Shown piece after piece: positions 1-11,193 of a stretch of 64,000 bases of DNA. Made by a program: the position numbers and the translations under genes. The notes under the pieces are model-generated. The model had not been told where the DNA came from. It worked only from the letters and a program-made list of their open reading frames with translations, and did no database searches. The first letter of the stretch is position 1; each line of letters opens with the position of its first letter. Source of the stretch: Paragordius varius (Eukaryota; Nematomorpha); the NCBI GenBank assembly GCA_964247055.1, contig OZ176058.1:4340001-4404000 (forward strand), written 5' to 3'.

Positions 1-270
1 CAAAACGCGAATGAAACAAACAGGTGATATTAATATCTAAATATATTTATCAAGTTTTTGCTGTTAAAGTGAGTCTAAAAGTTTTTTATAGATTAAAATT
101 ACTTTTTAACCATAATTTACATTTAAAAAGTTTATGGGGGCACAAAAGTTTGAGATGAGGATTTTATAATTTTTTTAAAAAAAATTGTATAAAGCGCCTA
201 AAAGGCTAAAGGAGGCATATTTGTGAATTGAATTTAATACCTTAAATATATTTTGAGATAATTACAGTAA

Positions 271-446
271 GCATTTTAATGATTGCTTATTTTATACTAT
301 AGTTGTATAGTTTTTGCCACACAGTAATGTATGGAAAAAAGAAAGGAAATAATTGTTTATTCAACATTTCGTTGTTTGATTTTTTATACACTACTGTGTT
401 GCAAATTGTCCAACTATAGTGTAAAATAAGCAATCATCCAAAATGC
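271..446. repeat. Fold-back element of about 175 bp
   Basis: The left arm (271-330) reads gcattttaatgattgct and continues through tactatagttg. The right arm (390-446) is its reverse complement with a few mismatches and ends tccaaaatgc. The loop is about 50 bp. No second copy was seen, so family membership is unknown. It resembles a short non-autonomous DNA transposon. Confidence 0.6.
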
Positions 447-983
447 ATATTGTAAATTTCGATTCTATGAAATGCAAAACTACCCCAAAAGGTCAAGGAG
501 TTTTAAAATTGATACCATATTTTGATCTTAGTGCTCAATAATATGTCTTGACTTGATAAAGTTCTTATGAATTAATTAATTTCGAGGTGCTCATTAATTA
601 GAAGGCTTCTAACAAATAAATAGAGTTTGTGTGGATTTGTCATTCGAGGATTTAAAATATTGTCTTAATTAGGACTTTTCCACCTATTACTTTTAATAAT
701 AAAAATAATAGGAGGGTTTTAAACAAATTTGTTTTATGTTTATAAAAATCTTACATATGCAAAGGAAACAAAATTGCACAATTTTTTTTCTGTTTTAGAT
801 TGAAAAATGAGTTACATAAAAAATAAATATGATTGTGGAGTCTTATAAGGTTTTTTTAATATTAAGGGGGGGTTTTAGATATATCAGCGCAAGGAAAAAC
901 ATATACTGCGTACAATAACTTATCTATAAACGTAATAAAGACAAATAAATTTTTAAAATCAGGCTTACTTAAACCTTGATTTA

Positions 984-1171
984 CAGTATGAGTAAGTATA
1001 GATTGATAGAAAGTTATTAATTATTACCATTAGTAAATACAGCAAAGGGCATTATTGGCTAATAATACAAGTGAAAAAATATTTATAACCCAATAATACT
1101 GCCCTTTGTTGTATATGATGATATTTGGAAATAAGTAATAACTTTCTAGCAATGTATGCCAATTCATACTG
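984..1171. repeat. Fold-back element (F5-like), about 190 bp
   Basis: The ends are cagtatgagtaagtata and, inverted, atgccaattcatactg. Inner arms pair agaaagttatta with taataactttct, and gcaaagggcattatt with aataatactgccctttg. A degraded relative with the same inner motif lies at 10255-10400, so this is a dispersed family of non-autonomous elements with CAGT-type ends. Confidence 0.6.
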
Positions 1172-1329
1172 TTAATTACATCGTTTCCAATTCCAATTTT
1201 TATCAAACTGTGTTCACAATAAATAAAAATTAAACAATATAATATAAATATTTATTCCATCAAAATATAATATATACATATTTTAATAAATATAAAAATA
1301 AAATATATAAAAATAAAATAAATAAATAT

Positions 1330-1373
1330 TTAATAATTAATCCAGGCCAGACTTTCAAACCAAATACCACATC
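1330..1373 (-). CDS. Candidate terminal exon of an unidentified minus-strand gene
   Basis: Read on the minus strand, an AG at 1374-1375 opens a phase-1 frame of 13 residues (CGIWFESLAWINY) ending in TAA at 1330-1332. Its phase matches the three other candidate exons upstream (2407-2436, 3468-3554, 7960-8022). The acceptor lacks a good polypyrimidine tract and the exon is very short, so this is weak. No family is recognised. Confidence 0.13.
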
Positions 1374-1994
1374 CTCCACCAACGAAGCCCCATATTTTTT
1401 ATTTTATCATATTTTTGAATTTTCGAAATTATTAATATATTAAAAAATAAAAAATATTTAGAAATATTTAAATAATATTAAGAATGAAAAATATTTTTGA
1501 AATATTTAAGTAATATTAAGAATTGAAAAAATTAAATCAATAAATTACCGAAAACATGCCATATGGTAAAAAATTTTGCTGGATATTCTGCATTTGCAAA
1601 GAATATAATTAAATTTAAAATTATAACTTTGTTAATATATAAGACAAGTCGAAAATCTAAAAAAATCTATAAAAAAAACTATTTTTTAATCCTAAATAAC
1701 CTTATATTTTATATTATGTGATTATCAATTTCTTTCTATCAGATCATATTTTGTAACTCAAAATAACATAGGTTATAATCCAAAAATACAGGTGAAAATA
1801 TGATGTTCTTAAAAATATATATTTTTCACTCTCATATTTATATATTTATAAATTTTTGGATTAAAAACGGTTTATAAAAAGCATTTATTGTTTTAATCAA
1901 TTCTTATAATAAAATTTTTTAAAAAATATCCAAAAATCCGCGTAATTTAGAAATTCATTATATTTTTAAACTAAAGTACTTTTTTGATATATTA

Positions 1995-2215
1995 CAGTCA
2001 TGTATCCTTTATTTTATCAAAAATTTATTTTTTTGTTAAATGGGTATAAAATTTGGTAGAGAATAAAAAAACAAGAGCTCTATTCTTATACTTTTTTGAT
2101 TAATATAATCTTGTTAATATCATATAGCTCTTGTTTTTTTCCATTCTTTACCAAATTTTTTTAGCCATTTAACGAGTTAAAATAAATTTTTGATAAAATA
2201 AAGGATACATTACTG
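1995..2215. mobile_element. F2 MITE, near-perfect hairpin (copy 1)
   Basis: Starts CAGTCATGTATCC and ends GGATACATTACTG, flanked by TA on both sides. The arms run about 100 bp each to a short loop and contain the pair aacaagagctc / gagctcttgtt. It has no coding capacity. TA flanks and CAGT ends fit a Tc1/mariner-type non-autonomous element. Other copies lie at 13476-13698 and 38050-38285. Confidence 0.8.
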
Positions 2216-2406
2216 TATAAAAAAACTCTGTAAAATTAGTTAAAATGAATGTTTCTGAATAATAGAATATATATAGGTAAAAGAAATTTGTTTAAAAATT
2301 ATAAAATTCTTTTTTTGGTAAAAACATTAAATTAAAGATGAACAACGTGTTGATAAATACGAATAAAAATCCTTAATATTTAGTTTTATTTAAATTAAAC
2401 ATTTAC

Positions 2407-2436
2407 CTTTAGGGGTGTGATGTGGCTTTTTCCCGC
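2407..2436 (-). CDS. Candidate 30-nt microexon of an unidentified minus-strand gene
   Basis: On the minus strand a good acceptor (ctaattttatag) at 2437 and a good donor (AAAG followed by gtaaat) frame 30 nt. In phase 1 it reads GKKPHHTPK, consistent in phase with the exon candidates at 3468 and 7960. Splice-site quality is the only evidence, and chance matches are common in DNA this AT-rich. Confidence 0.2.
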
Positions 2437-2616
2437 CTATAAAATTAGGGGTAAAAATAAATTTAACACCGATATTATTAAATTTTTACAGACAGAATAT
2501 ATGACAAATCCAAGTTTTTTTCAAAGGCAATCAACCATAATATTCCTTCTTTAATTTTAAATTTTTATTTTTATCATACTATTTTTTCATTAATTTTAAT
2601 TTTTATCATAAAATTA

Positions 2617-2908
2617 CAGTAAAACTGAAATTGTACGGACAAAACGTAAAAATACTAAAGACAAATATTTTTTTCTAAAAGACAACCATACTTTTTCAAA
2701 CTTTGATTCTTTTTATATTGGCTATTTAATTACAGTTGTTATTTATATAGAATTGATTGTGGTGGTAATTTATATTTCATATTTCTATTTTAAACTTTGC
2801 CATTTAAAACAATGAGTTATATATAAAAAATGATAAGTTTGTTTTTTTTTGAAAATGTTAATTGTTTTTATTCTTTACAATTTGTCCATATAATTTCAAT
2901 TTTTACTA
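2617..2908. mobile_element. F1 MITE, complete copy
   Basis: Left end cagtaaaactgaaattg, right end caatttttacta. Both arms carry the family's conserved blocks: the outer gacaaaacgtaaaaat block and the inner agacaaccatactttt block, which reappear inverted on the right. The internal part is unrelated AT-rich DNA without an ORF. Confidence 0.7.
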
Positions 2909-3072
2909 AACGATGAGTTAGAAATAAAGTAAAGTTTTACACATGTTTATCTATTGAAAAAATATTTGTCAGTTTGTGCTAATATGTTTTTTGTAATTAG
3001 TTAATTAGAATTTTTCTTCTTGGAAAACGCCATCTTTTTATTTAATAAGGTAATTTTGTTAAATTTTTATTA

Positions 3073-3318
3073 TATACCATTTACAGTTCAAATTTACCCT
3101 TGAACGATTCAAATTCACCCTAAAATAAATTTGTCTTTTATAATTTTAAATTACCTATTTTTATATTTATATATAATGAAATTTTGAAAATTAATATAAT
3201 ACTAAAAAAATAATTGACTATGCCATAACAATATATTTTATATGAATGATGAGTTATATTAGCTGCCCGAAAACACATAATTTATATTTAGGGTAAATTT
3301 GAATTGTAAATAGTATAT
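3073..3318. mobile_element. F3 Foldback-like element, short-arm form
   Basis: Left arm begins tataccatttacagttc and has two units of the 21-bp repeat (attcaaattcaccc type). The right arm has one inverted unit and ends in an inverted accattt block. The centre carries the family's conserved atgagttatatta segment. This is the least expanded copy of the family in the window. Confidence 0.7.
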
Positions 3319-3467
3319 TTTGTTAAATATTTATTTTTTTAGAGAATATATTTTTGATTATTAAAAACTTTATTCATATTGTTATTCTTTTTTGATGAAC
3401 AAATAATCAATAAAAATTAAAATATGAAAATTAAAATTTTAAATAAAATATATTTTAAAAAAATTAC

Positions 3468-3554
3468 CCAATAAAATTGACAAAAGTAATTTAATCCATC
3501 TAATGTCTAAATCCGATGAAGTTGTAGGTTTTGATTCTTTTTCCAGGAGGGACC
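3468..3554 (-). CDS. Candidate internal exon of an unidentified minus-strand gene
   Basis: On the minus strand, acceptor ctatttttag and donor gtaattttt bracket 87 nt with one open frame (phase 1 in and out): SLLEKESKPTTSSDLDIR, then WIKLLLSILLG. The first half is polar. The second half is hydrophobic and could start a membrane segment. In a region where other frames are full of stops this looks coding, but I recognise no family. It joins in frame to the candidate exon at 7960-8022. Confidence 0.3.
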
Positions 3555-3812
3555 CTAAAAATAGAAAATATTTTTAAAATTAAATTTGTTTACACAAAAA
3601 ATTATTAATTTTTAAAAAAAAATAAAAATTAAATTTACTAATAAAAATATCAAATTTTATCCAATCAAGACGCCACCACCATATATTTGAGTGATCTAAA
3701 AATATTATAAAAGGCAAATAAAAATATTTATTGGGCACAATTAAAACACAGAAGAAAATTAAAAAGATATGGAATTAAAATAAAATAAAAAAGTAAAAAT
3801 CTAAGTTTTTTC

Positions 3813-3814
<2 letters not shown>

Positions 3815-3852
<38 letters not shown>
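3815..3852. repeat. TA dinucleotide microsatellite
   Basis: Uninterrupted TA repeat of about 38 bp. Confidence 0.9.
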
Positions 3853-3855
<3 letters not shown>

Positions 3856-4142
3856 ATAAACGGATAAAACGTAAAATTAAAAAAGATTTTGTTAAAAGAA
3901 ACTAAATCCATATATTGTTTTTAAATTTTAGTGCAAAATTAATTAAAATTAAATCAAAATAAAATAATCACCAATATAACAAAAAATATCCAAGAATCCG
4001 TATTTTTCGTCAACTGCATAATCTATAAATAAATATATATATAAATATATAATATATATATATTTATATAAATATATAAAGTATAAAATAAATTAATAGA
4101 TTTTTGAAAATTTGTTTCAAAAAGTGTTTCAAAAAGTTATTA

Positions 4143-4437
4143 AATTGAATTATACGGAAGGACAAAACGTGAAAATATAAAGACAAATATTTTTTTCTAA
4201 AAGACAATCATAGTTTTTTAATCTTGATTTTTATAAATATATCTCATTGTTTTAAATGGCAAAGTATAAAATTTAGATGTATATTGGTAACATAATCAAT
4301 TATATATATTATAATTGTAAATATATATATCATTTACATGTAAAAAATTTAAATTTAAAAATGTGTGGTTGTCTTTTATAAAAAAAATTTTGTCTTTATA
4401 TTTTTACATTTTTGTCCGTAAATTTCAATTTTTACTG
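4143..4437. mobile_element. F1 MITE, complete copy
   Basis: The left arm starts within attgaattatacgga and the right arm ends caatttttactg followed by TA. The interior includes a TA-rich centre. The left CAGT tip is eroded. Confidence 0.65.
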
Positions 4438-5405
4438 TATATATCTATAAAATATAAAATATAATTATTTTGATAATAAGGAGAAAAATTATAAGCTTTT
4501 TTTTAAAAATTGTTTGAAAAAGTGTTTAAAAAAAGTTATTTATTAAAATCAATAAATTTTAAATCAATTTGAATGTTAACCTTTGTTGTTTTATCATTAT
4601 ATTTTTAAATAAATTACTCTTTTTTGATAAGATACAATTTGAGTTAATAAACTTTATGCAAAATATTACTAAATATCTTAAAATTAATAAAACAATAAAT
4701 TTAAAATGGAACTAAATTGTAAAACAAGATTTAAATTTTTTTAAATCACTTTTTTTTATAAAAATGTAAAAAACCTGAAAAAATGACTTAAAACTAAAAA
4801 CTTTTCCATTTCAATCCCTGAAAAGTTATAAATAATATTATATTCTCTTACAGCAGTGGTCGACTAAGGCGGCTAAATAGTTATAAGAAATAATAAATTA
4901 TATATATAAATATTTATATAAATTTTTTTTGAAAAAAATTAACGATTGATTTTTAAATAATAATGAAAAGTAAATTGTTTAAAAGTTATTTAGAAGTCTC
5001 CAACAAGCGGCCCGTGAAAATTTTGAAATTTTTGATAATTTGCAAAAATATGCTTAAAAAATCTTTTATTAAAATTGATATTTCATATATTTTTTTCCAC
5101 TTGAGTTATTGACAAAAACGTATAAAAATTGTTACTTTATGTTTAAATTATTCAGTCTGACATTTTTAAATTGAAAAAAAAATAGTTATGAAAGCCCTTA
5201 TATATTTCAAATGCAGCTTTATTCTACGAAATATTAAAATTTTTCACATAATATTTAAAATATTGTAAATTTACCCTTAAAGTATCCAGTTTGGTTTGTA
5301 GAATTATGGTTAACTATCAAAGAGTAGATAGTAAATTTTTCTATAAGGCACAAAATAAGAATAATTAGAAATATATATATATAAATATTTATTATATTCT
5401 ATATA

Positions 5406-5707
5406 CAGTAAAAATTGAAATTATACTATGGACAAAACATAAAAATATTAAGACAAATGCTTTATTTCCTAAAATACGACCATACTTTTTGAAACATAAA
5501 TGTTTCCCATAAAAACTACTTAGTTACGATTGTAAAATATAGAATTGATTATGTTAGTATTATATATCTCTATTTCACACTTTGCCATTTGAAACAATGA
5601 GGTATATTAATATAAATCTACATTTAAAATGTATGGGGTTGTCTTTTAGAAAAAAAAATTTGTTTTTATATTTTTACATTTTGTCCGTATAATTTCAGTT
5701 GTTACTG
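5406..5707. mobile_element. F1 MITE, complete copy with TA flanks
   Basis: Left CAGTAAAAATTGAAATTATAC and right tcagttgttactg are both directly flanked by TA, giving one of the cleanest target-site duplications in the window. Confidence 0.75.
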
Positions 5708-6456
5708 TAATTGTATAGTTACTAATTTTCATCTCTATTACATACTTTGCAGTTTTAAACAATCAATTATATTTAAAAATAAAAAATATGTAAAAAGTAT
5801 GGTTAACTTTCAGAAAATAATATTTATCTTTATATTTTTACGTTTTGTCTGTATTTTTTCAACTATTTACTGTATGTCGGCAAAAAGAATTAATAATTTG
5901 TTTTGTCCGTATAATTTTAAGTAAAGAAAATATTTTTTAATGCATACTAATATAATTTAACTATTGTTTTTTATATGGCTTAGAATCCTAATAACTCAAA
6001 TTTATAATAATGCTATATACATAAAAGATTTGCCTTAGGGTAATTTTTTTTACAATTTTGCTTTAATATCTGTAAATATATATAGGTATATTCAAAAAAT
6101 AATAAAATTATAACGAAACCTTAAAACTAAAAGGCATGATAATTTATAAAAAGGACGTCTTATTTTACTATAATAGAACTTCAATGATTACAATTAAATA
6201 TATATTATTAGTAAATTTTATCTACTAAAAACCAAAACGAATTAATATTAGGTTTTGAAAGTATGGTTGTCTTTTATTATAAAAATTTTTAAGCCTTATT
6301 TCAATTTTTTCTTAAACTACACAATAACAAATGAAGAAAAAAGAAAAAAACACATTTATAGACTATATCGTTGGTTATTGTAAAGAAATGAACTTTAGAG
6401 ATGTAAAATGGTAAAAACTAAAAAAAACAACAAGCATTAAAAAGATTTTCTTTATA

Positions 6457-6758
6457 CAGTAAAAACTGAAATTATACGGATGGACAAAACGTAAAAATAT
6501 AAAGACGGATATTTTTTTCTGAAAGGCATACATACGTTTTAAATCTTGATTTATTTAATTATAAATTATTATTTAGTATTGAAAAGTATATAAAGATATA
6601 TATTTTACTAACAAAATCAATTTTATATCTAACATTCGTTAAAATAGCTTACAGAGGAAAAATTAAGGTTTAAAAAAGTATGGGTGGGTTGCTTTTAGAT
6701 AAAAATATATATCTTTATATATTTACGTTTTTTTATCCGTATAACATCATTTTTTACT
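6457..6758. mobile_element. F1 MITE, complete copy
   Basis: Left end cagtaaaaactgaaatt after TA; the right end is diverged (cattttttacta). The inner arms keep the gtatgg...gttgcttttag block inverted. Confidence 0.65.
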
Positions 6759-6924
6759 ATATCTTTTAGTTTTATTTTTATGTTTTATCAATTTTTACTG
6801 TATATATAAAAAAATTAAGATGACTTTATACTTACCAAAAAATTTGGAAAGAGTTGCATTCATTATAAATTGTTTGAGAACTGAAGTTTGCATTTCAAAT
6901 GTACCTTTATTTATATATATAATA

Positions 6925-7210
6925 CAATAAAAATTGAAATTATACGGACAAAACGTAAAAATATAAAGACAAATATTTTTATATAAAATACAACCATACT
7001 TTTTAAAACCTTAATTGCCACATAAAATATTTAATTACAATCGTAAACGACATAATAGATTGTGCAATTAATATACATTTTTATTTTTATATTTGCAGTT
7101 TACAATTAATTATATTAAAAAAAATCAAGATTCAAAAAATATGATTGTCTCTTTAGAAAAAATTTGTCTTTATATTTAACGTTTTGTCCGTATAATTTCA
7201 ATTTTTATTG
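6925..7210. mobile_element. F1 MITE, complete copy
   Basis: Left caataaaaattgaaatt and right aatttcaatttttattg carry the same substitution in both tips (CAAT for CAGT). This symmetrical change suggests that the two arms were homogenised or that a CAAT-tipped lineage exists. Confidence 0.7.
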
Positions 7211-7601
7211 TAATATAAAATTTTTTTTAAATTAAACATTTAACTATATAAAAATTGAATTTAAAAATATAAAACATATAATACTCGTATTCCCGATTTG
7301 TAAGATTTGTTTCTCAAATTCTGTAAAGATGTTCGAAGGCACTGATAAATTATCTAACAAATAGTTAATTAAAATTGAAAAATATTGAAATTAAAATCTT
7401 AAGTATTATATTAATTACAACAAAAATTAATTTAGATATAATTTTAGCGCGTAATTTTTATCTAAACCATAAGCCTGTTTAAAATATAAACAATATGTTA
7501 CCAAATTTATTTATTCGGATATTGAGTTTCGTCATATTATTGGCAAAATTTGATAAACTGTTGGAAATCTGAAAAAAAATAATTTTTTTAAAAAATTTAT
7601 A

Positions 7602-7890
7602 TATACCATTTACAATTCAAATTCACCCTTGAACATTTCAAATTCACCCTTGAACACTTCAAATTCACCCTAAAATAAATTATGTGTTTTCAGGCTAATA
7701 TAATTTATAATTAATATGAAATATATTTTACGACATGGTCTATTATTTTTTCAGCATTATTTAATTTTAAACAGAATTCTTAATTTTAAAAATATATAAA
7801 TAAAGGTAATATTTAATCTTAAGAAACACCAGATTTATCTTAGGGTGAATTTGAATTGTTCAAGGATGAATTTGAACTGTAAATGGTATA
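7602..7890. mobile_element. F3 Foldback-like element
   Basis: Left arm: tataccatttacaattc followed by three 21-bp units. Right arm: two inverted units (gaattgttcaagg type) ending in aaatggtata. The core contains cagaattct-type unique DNA and the end of the conserved acacataattta motif. Confidence 0.75.
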
Positions 7891-7959
7891 TATAATATAT
7901 TTTCCAATAAATAAATTAAATTTTATTTTGTTTAATATATATATATATTACCCGAATAC

Positions 7960-8022
7960 CTTCGGAACTACCAAATCCCACATTTACAGCCATCAGAAAT
8001 ATAAAAATGGCCCATTTAAGCC
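7960..8022 (-). CDS. Candidate exon encoding a hydrophobic, signal- or membrane-like segment
   Basis: On the minus strand, acceptor tatattttag and donor GAAG/gtattc bracket 63 nt in phase 1, reading LKWAIFIFLMAVNVGFGSSE. The first 13 residues are strongly hydrophobic, then the sequence turns small and polar, as in a signal peptide or a transmembrane end. It splices in frame to 3468-3554. The parent gene is not recognised, and its 5' part was not found in this window. Confidence 0.33.
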
Positions 8023-8040
8023 CTAAAATATAGAAATTTA

Positions 8041-8358
8041 CAGTAAAAATTAAATTAAAACATTCAAAGACAAATATTTTTTTCCTATAAAAAAGGCAGC
8101 CATACATTTTAAACCTTGACTTTTTAAATTTGAAACCTTAATTATATTAGAAATATTAATATAACTACGTTTAAAAGATAACTCATTGTTTTAAATTGCA
8201 AAGTATAAAATTGATATGCCAATTGGTTACACAATCAATTATATAGTTTACAATTGTAATTTAATTTATATGAAAATTAAGCTGTATAAAAGTATGGTTG
8301 TCGTTTAGAAAATAATATTCTAAATATTTTTACTTTTTGTTCGTATAAATTCAGTTAT
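8041..8358. mobile_element. F1 MITE, diverged copy
   Basis: Left cagtaaaaattaaatt; the right end is eroded around ttcagttatag. It directly abuts the candidate exon's acceptor at 8023-8030, so the intron branch and pyrimidine region there derives from the element. Confidence 0.6.
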
Positions 8359-8734
8359 AGATATTTAAAAATTATTTAGGTTTAAAGAAGGGTTTAAATA
8401 AAAACATATTTGTCTTTTAATTTTTTAAATTTATCCGTTTAAAATCAATTTTCACTGATATAATCGAAAATGTAATATAATGTAAAACTTACTACAATGT
8501 ACAGGATTATAATATAGGAACATTTTTTTCATGAAGTTGTCAAAGTTTTTTCATAAAAAATCACAAATGTAATAAATATTGTATTAAATTCTTAATTTAT
8601 AATACCCAACAAACATTAAATGTGTTTTTTTCCAGAAAAATATATGCCTTAAGCCTTTTTTACATCCTATTTCTTATTCATCTTTGTAAATTAAAAATAA
8701 TTTATATATATTATATATATATAAATATTTGTAT

Positions 8735-9008
8735 ATATACCATTTTCAGTTCAAATTCACCCTTGAACACTTAAAATTCCCCCTAAAATAAATTATGTGG
8801 TTTTTAGCATTAAAAATTACCTTTATTTTTTTATATTATTAAAAAAATAAAATTATGTATAAAATTAATATAATACTGAAAAAATATTTAACAATGCCAT
8901 AAAAATAAATTTCATATTAATGGATGAGTTATATTAACCAGAAAACACATAATTTATTTTTAGGGGGTTTTGAATTGTTCAAGGGTGATTTTGAATTGTA
9001 AATGGTAC
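8735..9008. mobile_element. F3 Foldback-like element
   Basis: Left arm begins tataccattttcagttc with about two 21-bp units. Right arm is ggtgattttgaattg, ending aaatggtac. The core holds the conserved gccataaaaataaatttc and atgagttatatta block. Confidence 0.72.
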
Positions 9009-9039
9009 ATAACATTAGAATCCGAAAAATCAATTTAAC

Positions 9040-10060
9040 TCGGTAGCATATAATATAAAATAGATTTTGTCCATAATTATGCACACAAAATTAATATTAA
9101 TGTATGGAGAGAATTTTGTTCATTTCAGACTATTTTTTGATTTTTACCATGCGCATATGGTATAAAATAAAGCATTCCATAATAAAACGCACACAAATCA
9201 ATGTTAAAGTATAGTTAAATAGTTAAACCATTTTTTCCAATATTAAAAACCTTAAGTTTAATTATTTTTATGACGAAGTTTCTTTAACACCATATGCTAC
9301 TGTTAATAGGTAAACTACACTTAATTTTACAAATACTAGGTTATTTAAACAAAGGTTTAAAGTATGGCTTATGTTTTAATAAAAAAAATATTTGTAAATT
9401 TTTTTGCATTACCGTAAAATTTTTTAATAATCATTGAAGTAATTAAAAAAAAATATTTAAATTAATCTTACGCACAGAATTTTATTAACATTATTTTTTT
9501 TCTTCGAAGTTGTCAAAGTTTTTTTTTTCTAAATCAAAAATATTAAAATAATAATTTTTAAGTCTATTTTTATACTCACACTTGTTGTACTGTTTATATT
9601 ATAATTTACAGAAAAATATTTGCCCTAAGCCCTTTTTTTATTTTACGTCCTGTTTGATATATTTTTACTTGAGAATATCTCTGAAAAAAATTAATATTAT
9701 ACAAAAATATTTTATAATATAAGATATAAATAGAATTTTTTTTAGATACCCCAAAAAAATCTCTTCAAATTTAGTAACATATAATATAAAATAAGGTTTG
9801 TTAATTATAAAATACAAACTTAATGTTAACTTATAGGAAATATTGTTTAATTGTAGCCATTTGGTAGTTTTATCATATGATACTGTGAAAGATACAGTTG
9901 AATATGATAATAAATAATATTTGACCAAATTTAAACATTTAATTTATGTAAACATATAGGAATTAATGATTATTCATAGCCATTTGCTGGTTATTACCAT
10001 ATACTACTGTTAAAGGTTGTTAAATTTTTTTTAGTTTAATTTTTTAGTTTTACTTAATTT
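9040..10060. repeat. Degenerate tandem repeat (two large units)
   Basis: The segments at about 9045-9320 and 9775-10015 share a series of motifs in the same order: cataatataaaataag, aatgttaacttatag, and accatatgctactgttaa (or its atactactgttaaagg variant). Between them lies unrelated AT-rich DNA with the motif gaagttgtcaaagttttt, which also occurs near 8530. No gene is present. Confidence 0.45.
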
Positions 10061-10254
10061 CACATATTCTGCATACATACAGTAGAGTATCGTAAATAAT
10101 AACATATGGTTAAACCCAACAATTTTCTACCATACTTTTACGTTAATATTTATTTTTGATTTTAGACAAAGTTTTTTATATGCCATATTAAAGTTTTAAA
10201 GCATACCCAAAATAATAAACTTTTTTCAAAATAAACATATAATATTAGAAATTA

Positions 10255-10400
10255 TAAATTAACGCTGTAGCAAAGAAAATTTTTATTGGCTAATAATAGT
10301 AAAAAAAACAACCATTAATAATATGCCCTTTGTTTATATTATTTGACAATATAAATTTAACTTTTTAACAATGTTCCTCATACTGTAAATGAAATGAACT
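10255..10400. repeat. Fold-back element, F5-like, degraded
   Basis: Shares attggctaataata and tatgccctttgtt with the fold-back at 984-1171, and keeps the right tip cctcatactgtaaat. The left arm is largely lost. Confidence 0.45.
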
Positions 10401-11010
10401 CAACTTTACTCTGCTACGTGAACACTTTTTGTGTAGGGAATTTTTTGACAACATACAATTTTTTAAATGATTGATTACTTATATTTTTTTGACGAGAGGC
10501 AAATTTTTTACGAAGTTAGTATTTTACATTAAAATTACATTAAATGGGCAAAAACTTTAATGTTAAAAAATATCAACAAATTTAGATGTTCCTTGAAAAA
10601 TTTAGATTGCCTTATGCAGAAAATTGTTTGAAGAAAATCAATCTTACTTGGTTTTTAAAAAATTTAGAAAATTTCTTACGGTGAGGGCACCCTAGATTAA
10701 ATGTATTTAATCTCTTACATTCATAAAACAAGATTTTAAATATACTTCTTTTGTTCAAAAAAATATATATGAATTTTGTTTTTCAAATTAAAAAACGCTT
10801 ATCATTCTATTAACTATAACTCTAATAAATCGGATGATTTCAAATTAAAATTTATAAAATATACATATACGAATGCTATTTATTCTGCTCAAAATCAAAT
10901 TATAATGTGTTTCTTAAATTAACAATTTTTATTGTCAATTATATATTATACAAAAATTAATTGATCATTTTTCTTTAAATAATTATGTTGTTTAAAAATT
11001 TATTTATTTC

Positions 11011-11126
11011 AGCCAGCAAATGTCAATAGAGTATATAGTTGAGCCTTGAAATATTTGTTTTGTATATTATAATTATTTTTTAAAAAATATATATTTTTTA
11101 TTTTAATTTAATATTTTACAAAAATT
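11011..11126 (+). promoter_or_regulatory. Conserved 5' leader with splice acceptor and uORF
   Basis: A strong acceptor (ttatttatttcag, AG at 11011-11012) lies 115 nt before the start codon. It is conserved in copy B (AG at 33030-33031). A 10-codon upstream ORF begins at 11020 (ATGTCAATAGAG) and ends TGA at 11047-11049. The acceptor could join a non-coding 5' exon or accept a trans-spliced leader. No promoter elements can be identified confidently upstream. Confidence 0.45.
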
Positions 11127-11193
11127 ATGTCACACGTCATTACAAGATATGTTGAAAGTTTCCATAGAAAAACATCCAATACGCTATTTAAAG
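11127..11193 (+). CDS. KChIP-like copy A, exon 1
   Basis: Starts ATGTCACACGTC (MSHVITRYVESFHRK) and ends in phase 1 before gtattttt. The start is chosen because it is the first ATG of the conserved frame and is identical in copy B. Confidence 0.82.

Larger units (their letters stand above)
1..1329. other. Gene-free AT-rich stretch with two fold-back elements
   Basis: No open frame with plausible splice sites was found. The stretch contains two inverted repeats (271-446 and 984-1171, listed separately) and otherwise unique AT-rich DNA. Positions 1-1000 are slightly less AT-rich than the rest, but show no protein similarity that I recognise. Confidence 0.6.
3600..7959. other. Gene-free region crowded with F1 elements
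   Basis: Apart from the listed F1 and F3 copies and a TA microsatellite, this holds AT-rich filler. Small islands of higher GC (3660-3700, 4855-4880, 5000-5020) were read on both strands and gave only very short open frames. A solo F1 right arm lies at about 5715-5875. Confidence 0.5.

Noticed and set aside
9665-9928. An 87-codon minus-strand ORF
   Set aside because: It lies in degenerate tandem repeat DNA, has AT-driven residue composition and no splice or start context.
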